64,000 nucleotides of DNA from Azonexus hydrophilus (GTDB taxonomy: Bacteria > Pseudomonadota > Gammaproteobacteria > Burkholderiales > Rhodocyclaceae). Both the position numbers and the translations under genes were made by a program. The notes below the pieces were generated by a model that did no database searches, had not been told where the DNA came from, and was given only the letters and a program-made list of their open reading frames with translations. This document shows, piece by piece, positions 18,420 through 26,535 of the stretch (the stretch's first letter is position 1; every line of letters starts with the position of its first letter). Location of the stretch: positions 1 through 64,000 of the forward strand of contig NZ_MTHD01000001.1 of the NCBI RefSeq assembly GCF_001956855.1, given 5' to 3'.

Positions 18420-20179
18420 TCATGCGCACCCTATTTCTCCTCTTCGCCTTCCTGAGCTCGCTGGTCCACGCCCAGGAATTCCTCGACCCGGCCGTCGCCT
18501 TCAAGCCGAGCGCCCGCGCGCTCGATGGCGAGACGGTCGAGATCCGCTACGAAATCGCCAAAGACTACTACCTGTACGGCGACAAGTTCCGCGTTCATCC
18601 GGTCGACGACAGCATCGTCGTCGGCCCGCTGCAGGTGCCCAAAGGCAAGGAAAAGAACGACGAGAATTTCGGTCTGGTCGAGGTCTTCTACAAGGAAGTG
18701 ACATTCCGCGTACCGGTCGAGCGCAGCAGTTCCGGCGAGTTGCCGCTGCGCCTTGACGTCATTTCCCAGGGTTGTGCAGACGCCGGCGTCTGCTATCCGC
18801 CGCAGACCCAGACCGTCGCCGTCGTCCTGCCCGATCCGGCGAGCACGCCCAAGGCGCCGCCGGTGTCGGCAGCCCCGTCAACCGGCGACGAGAGCGGCCT
18901 GATCACGCAGACGCTGAAGGATGCAGGCTTCTGGACCATCCTCGGCGTCTTTTTCCTGGCCGGTCTTGGCCTGTCGCTGACACCCTGCGTCTTCCCGATG
19001 ATTCCCATCCTGTCCGGCATCATCGCCGGCCAGGGCGAGCAGGCAACGCGGGGGCGGGCGCTGGCGCTGAGCCTGGCCTACGTCCTCGGCATGGCCATCA
19101 CCTATGCCGCCGTCGGCGTCGCCGCCGGCCTGTCCGGCACCCTGCTCACCGCCGCCCTGCAGAATGTCTGGGTATTGACTGGCTTCGCGCTGGTTTTCGT
19201 CGTGCTGTCGCTGTCGATGTTCGGCTTTTATGAGTTGCAATTGCCGACATCGCTGCAGAGCAAGCTGTCGGAAGAATCCGGTCACCTGCAGGGTGGACGC
19301 GGTATTTCGGTCTTCCTGATGGGCGCGCTGTCGGCGCTGATTGTCGGCCCCTGCGTCGCGGCGCCGCTGGCCGGCGCGCTGCTGTACATCGGCCAGACCG
19401 GCGATGCACTACTCGGCGGCACGGCGCTGTTCGTCATGGCGCTGGGCATGGGCGCGCCGCTGATCGCCGTCGGTGTCGCCGGCGGTACGCTGCTGCCAAA
19501 GACCGGTCCGTGGATGGAAGGGGTCAAGAAAACCTTTGGCGTGCTGCTGCTGGCCACCGCGCTGTGGCTGCTGTCGCCAGTGATTCCGGCGGCCGTCAGC
19601 ATGGTCGGCTGGGCACTGCTGTTCATCGTCCCGGCGATCTACCTGCACGCGCTCGACCCGCTGCCGCCGCATGCGAAGAACTGGCAACGTTTCTGGAAGG
19701 GCATCGGCATCGTCATGCTGCTGACCGGTGCCGCGCTGCTGATCGGCGCGCTGGCCGGTGGCCGCGACCCGCTGCAACCGCTGGCCGGCCTGCGCGGCGG
19801 CGCGCTCGCCGCCGAGACGCAGAAGCTGCCGTTCGAGCCGGTACGCTCGGTCGCCGAACTCGACGCCCGGCTGGCTGCGGTCGACCGCCCGGTGATGCTC
19901 GATTTCTACGCCGACTGGTGCGTCTCGTGCAAGGAAATGGAGAAATTCACCTTCACCGACCCGGCGGTGCGCGCCAAGATGTCCGGTTTCATCCTGCTCA
20001 AGGCCGACGTCACCGGCAATACCGCCGACGACAAGGCGCTGCTCGCCCGCTTCGGCCTCTACGGCCCGCCGGGAATCATCTTCTTCAGCCCGGCCGGCGA
20101 GGAAATCAGCGGCGTGCGCGTCGTCGGCTTCCAGGATGGCGAAAAATTCCTCGCCAGCCTGAACCGCGCCAGCAGCTAG
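18416..20179 (+). CDS. dsbD: Thiol:disulfide interchange protein DsbD
   Basis: DsbD carries reducing equivalents from cytoplasmic thioredoxin across the inner membrane to the periplasm. The 587-residue protein has a signal peptide (1-20), an N-terminal periplasmic domain with Cys120/Cys126 in GCADAGVCYPP, a membrane domain with about eight helices including SLTPCVFPMIPIL and IVGPCVAAPL, and a C-terminal thioredoxin domain with C502/C505 (WCVSC). All three redox pairs are present. The ATG overlaps cutA by 4 bp. Confidence 0.95.
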   Translation: MIMRTLFLLFAFLSSLVHAQEFLDPAVAFKPSARALDGETVEIRYEIAKDYYLYGDKFRVHPVDDSIVVGPLQVPKGKEKNDENFGLVEVFYKEVTFRVPVERSSSGELPLRLDVISQGCADAGVCYPPQTQTVAVVLPDPASTPKAPPVSAAPSTGDESGLITQTLKDAGFWTILGVFFLAGLGLSLTPCVFPMIPILSGIIAGQGEQATRGRALALSLAYVLGMAITYAAVGVAAGLSGTLLTAALQNVWVLTGFALVFVVLSLSMFGFYELQLPTSLQSKLSEESGHLQGGRGISVFLMGALSALIVGPCVAAPLAGALLYIGQTGDALLGGTALFVMALGMGAPLIAVGVAGGTLLPKTGPWMEGVKKTFGVLLLATALWLLSPVIPAAVSMVGWALLFIVPAIYLHALDPLPPHAKNWQRFWKGIGIVMLLTGAALLIGALAGGRDPLQPLAGLRGGALAAETQKLPFEPVRSVAELDARLAAVDRPVMLDFYADWCVSCKEMEKFTFTDPAVRAKMSGFILLKADVTGNTADDKALLARFGLYGPPGIIFFSPAGEEISGVRVVGFQDGEKFLASLNRASS

Positions 20180-20886
20180 ATCGTATCGCCAGCCCGTTCG
20201 ACCTGGCGCAGTGACAGCCAGGCGAACAGCACCCCGACGGCAACGCCGGCAACGACATCGAGCACGACATGCTGCCGGGTGGCGATGGTGGACCACAGGA
20301 TCACCAGACAATGGACGGCACTGATGCCACGCAGCCAGCGTGGCGCGTCGATGTTGCGAAACAGCCGCTGCAGCCAGAAAGCGGAGAACACGGCCGAGGC
20401 AACATGCAGCGACGGACAGGCATTGCCGGCGGCATCGAGGCCCTTGATCACCGCCATTTCCGGGTGCAACGTCCAGTCGATGTCGGCCATCGGCACCGCC
20501 GTCGGCAGCAACCAGAAGATCCCCAGGCAGAACAGGCACAGGGCCGCAATCCACACGCCGAAACGCAACAGCGAGGGCAGGCTGCCGATCAATGCCGGGG
20601 GCAGGGATACATAGACCCATAGCGAGACATACGCCGGAAAGGCTGCCGTCGAGAAGGGAATCCAGGCATCGACGAAGGTCGCCGGCATGGTCACGGCAGC
20701 GAACAGAGGATTGTTCAGAACCGCGAAATAACCCCAGAAAAACAAGGCCATGAAGATCATCGTCCCAACCGCCTTGAGTGGCCAGAGCAGGACAACCCGA
20801 TCGACAATCTGTCGATGCCAGGGCTGGCTGCTGGAGAACTCGGGGAGGTAATGGCGCATGGGATCAATGAAGTCGGGCTGTCGCAT
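20176..20886 (-). CDS. PAP2-family phosphatase
   Basis: A roughly 236-residue membrane protein with about five helices and the PAP2 active-site pieces: KGLDAAGNACPSLHVASA (second motif, His in SLH) and RQHVVLDVVAG (third motif, His). PAP2 enzymes dephosphorylate phosphatidate or undecaprenyl pyrophosphate. Three ATGs are possible (20916, 20886, 20859); 20886 is chosen tentatively. Its stop overlaps dsbD by 4 bp, and its 5' end faces the pigment operon. Confidence 0.8.
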   Translation of the reverse strand: MRQPDFIDPMRHYLPEFSSSQPWHRQIVDRVVLLWPLKAVGTMIFMALFFWGYFAVLNNPLFAAVTMPATFVDAWIPFSTAAFPAYVSLWVYVSLPPALIGSLPSLLRFGVWIAALCLFCLGIFWLLPTAVPMADIDWTLHPEMAVIKGLDAAGNACPSLHVASAVFSAFWLQRLFRNIDAPRWLRGISAVHCLVILWSTIATRQHVVLDVVAGVAVGVLFAWLSLRQVERAGDTI

Positions 20887-20939
20887 GGTACCAAATCCGG
20901 GGCAGACGTCCGTCATGCAACGAACCCGGGGACAAATCT

Positions 20940-20967
20940 TTGGAAAACATGACCTTTCGGCTAAAAT
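20940..20967 (+). promoter_or_regulatory. Putative promoter of the pigment operon
   Basis: TTGGAA (20940-20945) and TAAAAT (20962-20967) are spaced 16 bp. Initiation about 7 bp downstream would put the first nucleotide next to the ATG at 20976, so the mRNA may be leaderless or nearly so. A very similar GCTAAAAT stretch precedes the second ketosynthase gene. Confidence 0.55.
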
Positions 20968-20975
20968 CCGCGCCT

Positions 20976-21215
20976 ATGGATTGCATTGGCCTGATTCGCG
21001 AATTTCTTGAGGACCGCCTCGGCGTCGCACCGGAACGCGTCGTTCCGGCAGCGTTGCTGGGCGAACTCGGCGTTGACTCGCTGATGATGCTCGAACTGAT
21101 GTTCGAGTTCGAGGACCGTTTCGGCATCAAGCTTTCCTCCGATCTGAAGACCCCGAAAACCGTCGGCGAGCTGGTCACGCTGATGGACGGTCTGATCGCC
21201 GAACAGAAGTCCTGA
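20976..21215 (+). CDS. Acyl carrier protein of the aryl polyene cluster
   Basis: A 79-residue acyl carrier protein. The 4'-phosphopantetheine Ser is Ser35 in GVDSLMMLE. A start at 20940 is also open but would include the putative promoter. This is one of two ACPs in the operon, corresponding to the paired ApeE/ApeF-type carriers of known aryl polyene systems, on which the chain grows. It is 2 bp before the ketosynthase gene. Confidence 0.9.
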   Translation: MDCIGLIREFLEDRLGVAPERVVPAALLGELGVDSLMMLELMFEFEDRFGIKLSSDLKTPKTVGELVTLMDGLIAEQKS

Positions 21216-21217
21216 AC

Positions 21218-22465
21218 ATGAACCGGCGGCGGGTGGCGATTACTGGCCTCGGGCTGGTCAGTCCCTACGGTGGCGACCTCGCCGATTTCTTCAGCCGCCT
21301 GTGCGCCGGCGAATCGGCCGTGCGCTACCTGCTGACCGACGATGTCCCGCGGCCGCTGTCGATGCCCTTCGTCAGTTGTCCCGGCTTCGACCCGGATGCC
21401 GTACTCGGCAAGCCGCTGGCCTCGATGATGGACCGCTTCGCCCAGCTCGGCATGGCCGCCGCCTTTGCCGCCTGGGACGACGCCGGTCTGGCGCGCGGCA
21501 ACGATGGTGCCAGACGCGACACCTGGGGCTGCGCCTGGGGCACGGCACTGGGCGGCACGCTGGCCTATGAAAAAGGCTATCGCGAACTCTGGCAGAAGGG
21601 GCGTGAACGCCTGTCGCCGCTGGCCGTCGTACTCGGCATGAACAATGCGGCGAACGCCCACATTTCCATCCAGCTCGGCCTCGGCGGCGTCAGCATGAGT
21701 CATACCGTGGCCTGCGCGTCGTCCGCCGTCGCCATCGGCGAAGCCTTCCGCCGTGTCCGTTCCGGCGAAGCGACGGTGATGCTAACCGGCGGTTCCGATG
21801 TGCCGCAGGCCTACGGCGTCGCCCGTGCCTGGGAAGCCCTGCGCGTCATGGCACCCGGCGATGCCGACACCTCGCCGTACGCCTGCCGGCCGTTTGCCGC
21901 CGACCGCCGTGGCCTGGTGCTGGGCGAGGGTGGGGCGGCGCTGGTCCTCGAGGACTGGGAGCATGCGTGTGCGCGCGGCGCCCGCATCCACGGCGAAATC
22001 GTCGGTTACGGCACCAGTTGCGATCACAGCCATCTGGTCAAGCCGGAAGCCGCCGGCCAGGTCCGGGCGCTCCGCGACACGCTGGCCGATGCCGGCCTGG
22101 ACGCCGACGACATCGATTACATCAACGCCCACGGGACCGCGACGGCCGAGGGCGACCCGGTCGAAATCGCTGCCCTGAAGATGGTCTTCGGCGAACGGGC
22201 CGGGCAATTGCCGGTCAGCGCCACGAAGTCGATGCACGGCCACCTGCTCGGTGCCGCCGCGGCGATCGAAGCCATTGCCACGGTGCTCGCCCTGCGCGAA
22301 CAGGTGCTGCCGCCAACCGCCCATCTCGACACGCCCGATCCGGCCTGCGCCGGCGTCGATCACCTGGTCGTCGCGCGCCGGCAGACAGTCCGTGCCGCGC
22401 TCTCCAATTCCTTCGCCTTTGGCGGCAGCAACGCGGTGCTCGCGTTCCGTGCCGTCGCCCCCTGA
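21218..22465 (+). CDS. Beta-ketoacyl-ACP synthase (FabF-like)
   Basis: A 415-residue condensing enzyme with active-site Cys166 (VACASSA), His305 (INAHGTAT) and His340 (KSMHGHLLGAA), so all three catalytic residues are present. FabF-like KSs in aryl polyene clusters (ApeR/ApeO-type) extend the aryl starter by malonyl units. It is linked to the two flanking ACPs. Confidence 0.93.
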   Translation: MNRRRVAITGLGLVSPYGGDLADFFSRLCAGESAVRYLLTDDVPRPLSMPFVSCPGFDPDAVLGKPLASMMDRFAQLGMAAAFAAWDDAGLARGNDGARRDTWGCAWGTALGGTLAYEKGYRELWQKGRERLSPLAVVLGMNNAANAHISIQLGLGGVSMSHTVACASSAVAIGEAFRRVRSGEATVMLTGGSDVPQAYGVARAWEALRVMAPGDADTSPYACRPFAADRRGLVLGEGGAALVLEDWEHACARGARIHGEIVGYGTSCDHSHLVKPEAAGQVRALRDTLADAGLDADDIDYINAHGTATAEGDPVEIAALKMVFGERAGQLPVSATKSMHGHLLGAAAAIEAIATVLALREQVLPPTAHLDTPDPACAGVDHLVVARRQTVRAALSNSFAFGGSNAVLAFRAVAP

Positions 22466-22482
22466 ACACCACGGAAACCGCC

Positions 22483-22767
22483 ATGTCCGCAACTGCCACC
22501 CCGGAAACCGTCAGCGCCTTGCTGCCGGAAATCGCCCAGCTGATCGTCACTGCACTCAACCTCGAGATGGCGCCGGAAGAAATCGAACCGGATGCACCGC
22601 TATTCGGCGACGGCCTCGGCCTCGATTCGATCGACGTGCTGGAAATCGCGCTGGTCGTCTCCAAGCGTTACGGTTTCCAGTTGCGCTCGGACAATGAAGA
22701 CAACGTCCGCATTTTTGCCTCGCTGCGGGCGTTGACCGCACACATCGCCAGCCAGCGCAGCCAGTAA
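22483..22767 (+). CDS. Second acyl carrier protein of the aryl polyene cluster
   Basis: A 94-residue ACP with the pantetheine Ser49 in GLDSIDVLE and an acidic surface (EEIEPD, DNEDN). It is longer at both ends than the first ACP and has an acidic C-terminal half. Its TAA stop overlaps the next ATG by one base. Confidence 0.9.
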   Translation: MSATATPETVSALLPEIAQLIVTALNLEMAPEEIEPDAPLFGDGLGLDSIDVLEIALVVSKRYGFQLRSDNEDNVRIFASLRALTAHIASQRSQ

Positions 22768-23426
22768 TGCCCAGCCACCCGGTCCAGCTGCTGCGCGCTC
22801 TGGCCGTGGTCCTGCTGTTTGCCGCCTGGGCCGTGGCCGCCCATTACGGCAGTGCCGGCGGCGGTCAGCCGGATATCAATGCCGCCCTCGGCACACTGCC
22901 GCTGGCGTTCGTCGCCGGCCTGCTGCTGTGGCGCATCGCCAATCGCTGGCTGCGCGCCACCGGCGTGATCGCCGTTGCCGCACTGCTCGCCTGGCTGTGG
23001 CCGCAATTGCGCGAGAACGTGCCGCTGCTTTACTACATCCAGCATCTCGGCACTCACCTCGCGCTCGGGACACTGTTCGGCCGGACGCTGTTCGGTCCCG
23101 GCGAGGCCCTGATCACGCGCATTGCGCGCAACGTCTTCAAAGGTACGATCTCCGAGCGCAAGGCCCGCTACACGCGCCAGGTGACGATTGCCTGGACCGC
23201 GTTCTTTTTCGGCAATGCGCTGCTGTCGACCGCACTATTCCTGTTCGCGCCAGCCGAGGTTTGGTCGGTCCACGCCAACCTGCTGACCGGACCGCTGATC
23301 GGCCTGATGTTCATCGCCGAGCACCTGGTGCGCCTGCGCGTGCTGCCGCCCGAGGAACGCCCGAGCTTCATCGCCGCCATCCGCGCCTATCGCGCCGGCG
23401 TGAACCAGCCGGAGCAATCGCCATGA
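22767..23426 (+). CDS. COG4648-type membrane protein of aryl polyene clusters
   Basis: A 219-residue integral membrane protein with about six hydrophobic segments. The middle segment YYIQHLGTHLALGTLFGRTL is characteristic of the COG4648 proteins that accompany aryl polyene clusters (ApeG-type), whose role is unknown but which may tether the complex to the inner membrane. Its ATG overlaps the ACP stop by 1 base and the ligase starts before it ends. Confidence 0.85.
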   Translation: MPSHPVQLLRALAVVLLFAAWAVAAHYGSAGGGQPDINAALGTLPLAFVAGLLLWRIANRWLRATGVIAVAALLAWLWPQLRENVPLLYYIQHLGTHLALGTLFGRTLFGPGEALITRIARNVFKGTISERKARYTRQVTIAWTAFFFGNALLSTALFLFAPAEVWSVHANLLTGPLIGLMFIAEHLVRLRVLPPEERPSFIAAIRAYRAGVNQPEQSP

Positions 23427-24760
23427 ACCGCCGGCCGCTGCTGTCCCGGCGTCAGCTGGACGATGTCTTCGCCTGGCGCGCCGACGGCCCGGTCAGCGTC
23501 CGCCGCTTCCTCGCCGAGGCCGACGCGCTGGCCGGACAACTGCCGCCGGGCGACTGGCTGCTCAACGTCTGCAACGACCGCTACCGGTTCGCGGTCGGCT
23601 TCGTCGCCGGCCTGCTGGCCGGCAAGACCAGCCTGCAACCGGCTTCGCAGTCGGCCGAAACCCTGGCCCGGATCGAGGCCGACCATCCCGGCTGCTGCTG
23701 CCTGTGCGACGGCGAGTTCGCTGCCGGCGGACTGCCGCGCATCGATTTTCCCGATCTTTCTGCGGTCGACCCCGCGAAAATCAGCAAAATCCCTGACATC
23801 GACGCCGACCGTGTCGTCGCCATCCTGTTCACCTCCGGCTCGACCGGCCTGCCGCAGCCGCACCGCAAGACCTGGGGCAAGCTGGTCGACAACGGCCTGG
23901 CCGAAGCCAGCCGGCTCGGGGTCGATCGCCAGCCGCTGCACATCGTCGGCACCGTGCCGGCACAACACAGCTACGGGTTCGAATCGACCTTCCTGCTGGC
24001 ACTGCATGGCGGCTGCCCGTTCTGGTCGGGCAAGCCCTTCTATCCGCAGGACATCGCCGCCGCGCTGGCCGCGCTGCCGCCACCACGCCTGCTGGTGACC
24101 ACGCCATTCCACCTGTCGGCGCTGCTTGCCGCCGACATTCCGCTGCCTGAAATCGCGCTGCTGCTGTCGGCAACGGCACCGCTGTCGAACGAGCTGGCGG
24201 CGCAGGCCGAGGCACGCTGCCAGGCGCCACTGCTGGAAATCTACGGTTCGACCGAAAGCGGTCAACTGGCCAGCCGGCGAACACTTGACGGCGCGTCCTG
24301 GCAGTTGCTCGCCGGCGTCGAACTGGCGCAGGAGGGCGAATACACCATCGCCCACGGCGGCCATGTCGAAGGCCGGGTGCCGCTCGGCGATGTCATCGAG
24401 TGCCGTGACGATGGCCGCTTCGTGCTGATCGGCCGGCACGCCGACCTGATCAACATCGCTGGCAAGCGGACTTCGCTGGCCTGGCTGAATCACCAGATCG
24501 CCGGCATTCCCGGCGTCGTCGACGCCGCCTTCTTCCTGCCCGACGAAGACCCGGCCGGAGGCATCACCCGCCTGGCCGCCTTTGTCGTCGCGCCGACACT
24601 GAACCGCCAGCCGTTGCTGCAGGCGCTGCGCCAGCGCATCGACCCGGTTTTCCTGCCACGGCCGCTGGTTTTCCTCGATGCGCTGCCGCGCAACACCACC
24701 GGCAAGCTGCCGCGGCAGACGCTGCAGGCACTGTTCGCCGAAAGGCAGCGCGATGGCTGA
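23423..24760 (+). CDS. AMP-dependent acyl/aryl ligase of the aryl polyene cluster
   Basis: A 445-residue adenylate-forming enzyme. The P-loop TSGSTG is at 137-142, the adenine-binding YGSTES motif at about 273, the GRHADLINIAGKR hinge near 337, and the catalytic C-terminal Lys428 in TTGKLPRQ. In aryl polyene systems such a ligase activates the aromatic acid for loading on an ACP (ApeH-type). It is shorter than acyl-CoA synthetases. Overlaps both neighbours. Confidence 0.88.
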   Translation: MNRRPLLSRRQLDDVFAWRADGPVSVRRFLAEADALAGQLPPGDWLLNVCNDRYRFAVGFVAGLLAGKTSLQPASQSAETLARIEADHPGCCCLCDGEFAAGGLPRIDFPDLSAVDPAKISKIPDIDADRVVAILFTSGSTGLPQPHRKTWGKLVDNGLAEASRLGVDRQPLHIVGTVPAQHSYGFESTFLLALHGGCPFWSGKPFYPQDIAAALAALPPPRLLVTTPFHLSALLAADIPLPEIALLLSATAPLSNELAAQAEARCQAPLLEIYGSTESGQLASRRTLDGASWQLLAGVELAQEGEYTIAHGGHVEGRVPLGDVIECRDDGRFVLIGRHADLINIAGKRTSLAWLNHQIAGIPGVVDAAFFLPDEDPAGGITRLAAFVVAPTLNRQPLLQALRQRIDPVFLPRPLVFLDALPRNTTGKLPRQTLQALFAERQRDG

Positions 24761-25061
24761 AGCCTGCAGCTTTGCCTGGCAGGTGCCGCCAGCACATCCG
24801 GCCTTTGCCGGCCATTTTCCCGGCCGGCCGATCGTTCCCGGCGTCGTCCTGCTCGACCAGGCGATCCTGTTTGCCGAACGCCTGCGCGGCGTGCCGACGG
24901 CCGCGTGGCAGGTCGGCAATGCCAAGTTCCTGAGCCCGGTCGGTCCCGGCGAAATGCTCGACTTCATACTGCAGACCGGTGCCAGCGGTAGCATCGCCTT
25001 CAGCGTGCACGCCGCCGACCGCATCGTCGCCAGCGGCAGCCTGACGCCGGTCAGCGCATGA
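24753..25061 (+). CDS. FabZ/FabA-like dehydratase of the aryl polyene cluster
   Basis: A 102-residue hot-dog fold protein with the FabZ-like motif HPAFAGHFPGRPIVPGVVLLDQ (His15, His21). It is shorter than FabZ and corresponds to the small ApeI-type dehydratase, one of two in this cluster. It would dehydrate the 3-hydroxyacyl intermediate to the trans enoyl group of the polyene. Start at 24753 (MAEACS) overlaps the ligase by 8 bp. Confidence 0.85.
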   Translation: MAEACSFAWQVPPAHPAFAGHFPGRPIVPGVVLLDQAILFAERLRGVPTAAWQVGNAKFLSPVGPGEMLDFILQTGASGSIAFSVHAADRIVASGSLTPVSA

Positions 25062-25969
25062 AGCCGGAAAGCACGCCGACCGGCGACTGGCGCCGCCAGC
25101 AGGAACGCAGCAACCTGGCCATCCTGAAACTGATGGTGTGGATTTCGCTGACCTTCGGCCGCCGGATCGGCCGCCTGGTGCTGCACGGCATCGCCGCCTA
25201 CTACGTGCTGTTCGCGCCGCGCGCCCGGCGGGCCAGCCGCGACTACCTGCATCGGGCGCTCGGGCGCTGGGCCGAATGGACCGATGGCTACCGCCACGTG
25301 TTCAGCTTCGCCAGCACCATCCACGACCGCATCTACCTGCTCAATGACCGTTTCGACCTGTTCGACATCGAAGTCGTCGGCGCCGAAGCGCTGCAGGCCT
25401 CGCTTGCCAGCCAGCCCGGCGCGTTGCTGGTCGGCGCCCATCTCGGCAGTTTCGAGGTGCTGCGGGCAGTCGGCCGGGGCAGGGCAGGGCTGCAGGTGGC
25501 GATGCTGATGTACGAGGAAAACGCACGCAAGATCAACGCCACGCTACAGGCGATCAACCCGAAGGCGACCGAGGACATCCTGCCGCTCGGCCGCGTCGAC
25601 TCGATGCTGGCGGCACGCGACAAGCTGGACCAGGGCTACCTTGTCGGCATGCTGGCCGACCGCGGCCTGGGCGGCGATCCTGCGGTCGACTGCGAATTTC
25701 TCGGCGAAACCGCCGCCTTCCCGCTCGGTCCGTGGCGCATGGCGGCGATGCTGCGCCGGCCGGTATTCTTCATGACCGGCCTGTATCTCGGCGGCAACCG
25801 TTATCAAATACACTTCGAGCCGCTGGCCGATTTTTCCTCGGTACCGCGCGCGGAACGCGAGCAGGCAATCCAGGCGGCAGTTCACGCCTACGCCGACCGG
25901 CTGGCGTATTTTTGCCGCCGGGCACCCTACAACTGGTTCAATTTCTTCGATTTCTGGCAGAAAAAATGA
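25058..25969 (+). CDS. LpxL/HtrB-like acyltransferase
   Basis: A 303-residue LPLAT-type acyltransferase with the family start FGRRIGRLVLHGIAAYYVLFAPRARRASRDYL, an HLGSFEV active-site region (HX4D/E type) near 128-134 and DRGLGG further on. It may attach the polyene to its lipid carrier; similar enzymes accompany known aryl polyene clusters. An N-terminal hydrophobic helix should anchor it to the membrane. Overlaps both neighbours by 4 bp. Confidence 0.85.
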   Translation: MKPESTPTGDWRRQQERSNLAILKLMVWISLTFGRRIGRLVLHGIAAYYVLFAPRARRASRDYLHRALGRWAEWTDGYRHVFSFASTIHDRIYLLNDRFDLFDIEVVGAEALQASLASQPGALLVGAHLGSFEVLRAVGRGRAGLQVAMLMYEENARKINATLQAINPKATEDILPLGRVDSMLAARDKLDQGYLVGMLADRGLGGDPAVDCEFLGETAAFPLGPWRMAAMLRRPVFFMTGLYLGGNRYQIHFEPLADFSSVPRAEREQAIQAAVHAYADRLAYFCRRAPYNWFNFFDFWQKK

Positions 25970-26535
25970 TCAAGTCCCTGAGTTTCGGGCTGCTGCTTAC
26001 CCTCCTTGTCCTGCCGGCCCAGGCGGCCTTCGATGTCGGCCAGTTGATGGCCGGACTGGCCCGCCACCCCGGCGGCAAGGCGAAATTCGTCGAAACCCGT
26101 TTCCTGGCGGTACTCGACAAGCCGCTGAAGGCCAGCGGCGAAATGACCTACATCGCGCCCGACCGACTGGAGAAGCGGACGCTGCTGCCGAAGCCGGAGA
26201 TCCTGATTCTCGACAAGGACGTGCTGACGCTGGAGCGCGAGAAGCAGAAATTCTCGATCAACCTGGCCAGCCAGCCGGAAGCGCTGGCTTTCGTGGACAG
26301 CATCCGCGGCACGCTGGCGGGCAATCGTCTGGCGCTCGAACGGAATTACCTGCTGCATCTGGTTGGCAACGAAGAGAAGTGGGTACTCACGATGCTGCCG
26401 CGCGACCAGCGCATCGCCAGTTTCGTCCTGCGCATCGTCGTCAGCGGCAGCCGCGGCCAGATGCGCAGCATCGAATACCTGCAGGCCGACGGCGACCGCT
26501 CGTTGCTGACCATCGAACCATTGGCCGGCCCATGA
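25966..26535 (+). CDS. LolA-like outer-membrane carrier protein
   Basis: A 189-residue periplasmic protein with a signal peptide (1-20, cleaved after AQA) and a LolA-type fold: KFVETRFLAVLDKPLKASGEM, an internal PDRLEKRTLLPKPE strand and the C-terminal SIEYLQADGDRS. In aryl polyene clusters (ApeF/LolA-type) it is thought to shuttle the pigment or its lipid through the periplasm to the outer membrane. Start ATG overlaps the acyltransferase by 4 bp. Confidence 0.85.
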   Translation: MIKSLSFGLLLTLLVLPAQAAFDVGQLMAGLARHPGGKAKFVETRFLAVLDKPLKASGEMTYIAPDRLEKRTLLPKPEILILDKDVLTLEREKQKFSINLASQPEALAFVDSIRGTLAGNRLALERNYLLHLVGNEEKWVLTMLPRDQRIASFVLRIVVSGSRGQMRSIEYLQADGDRSLLTIEPLAGP

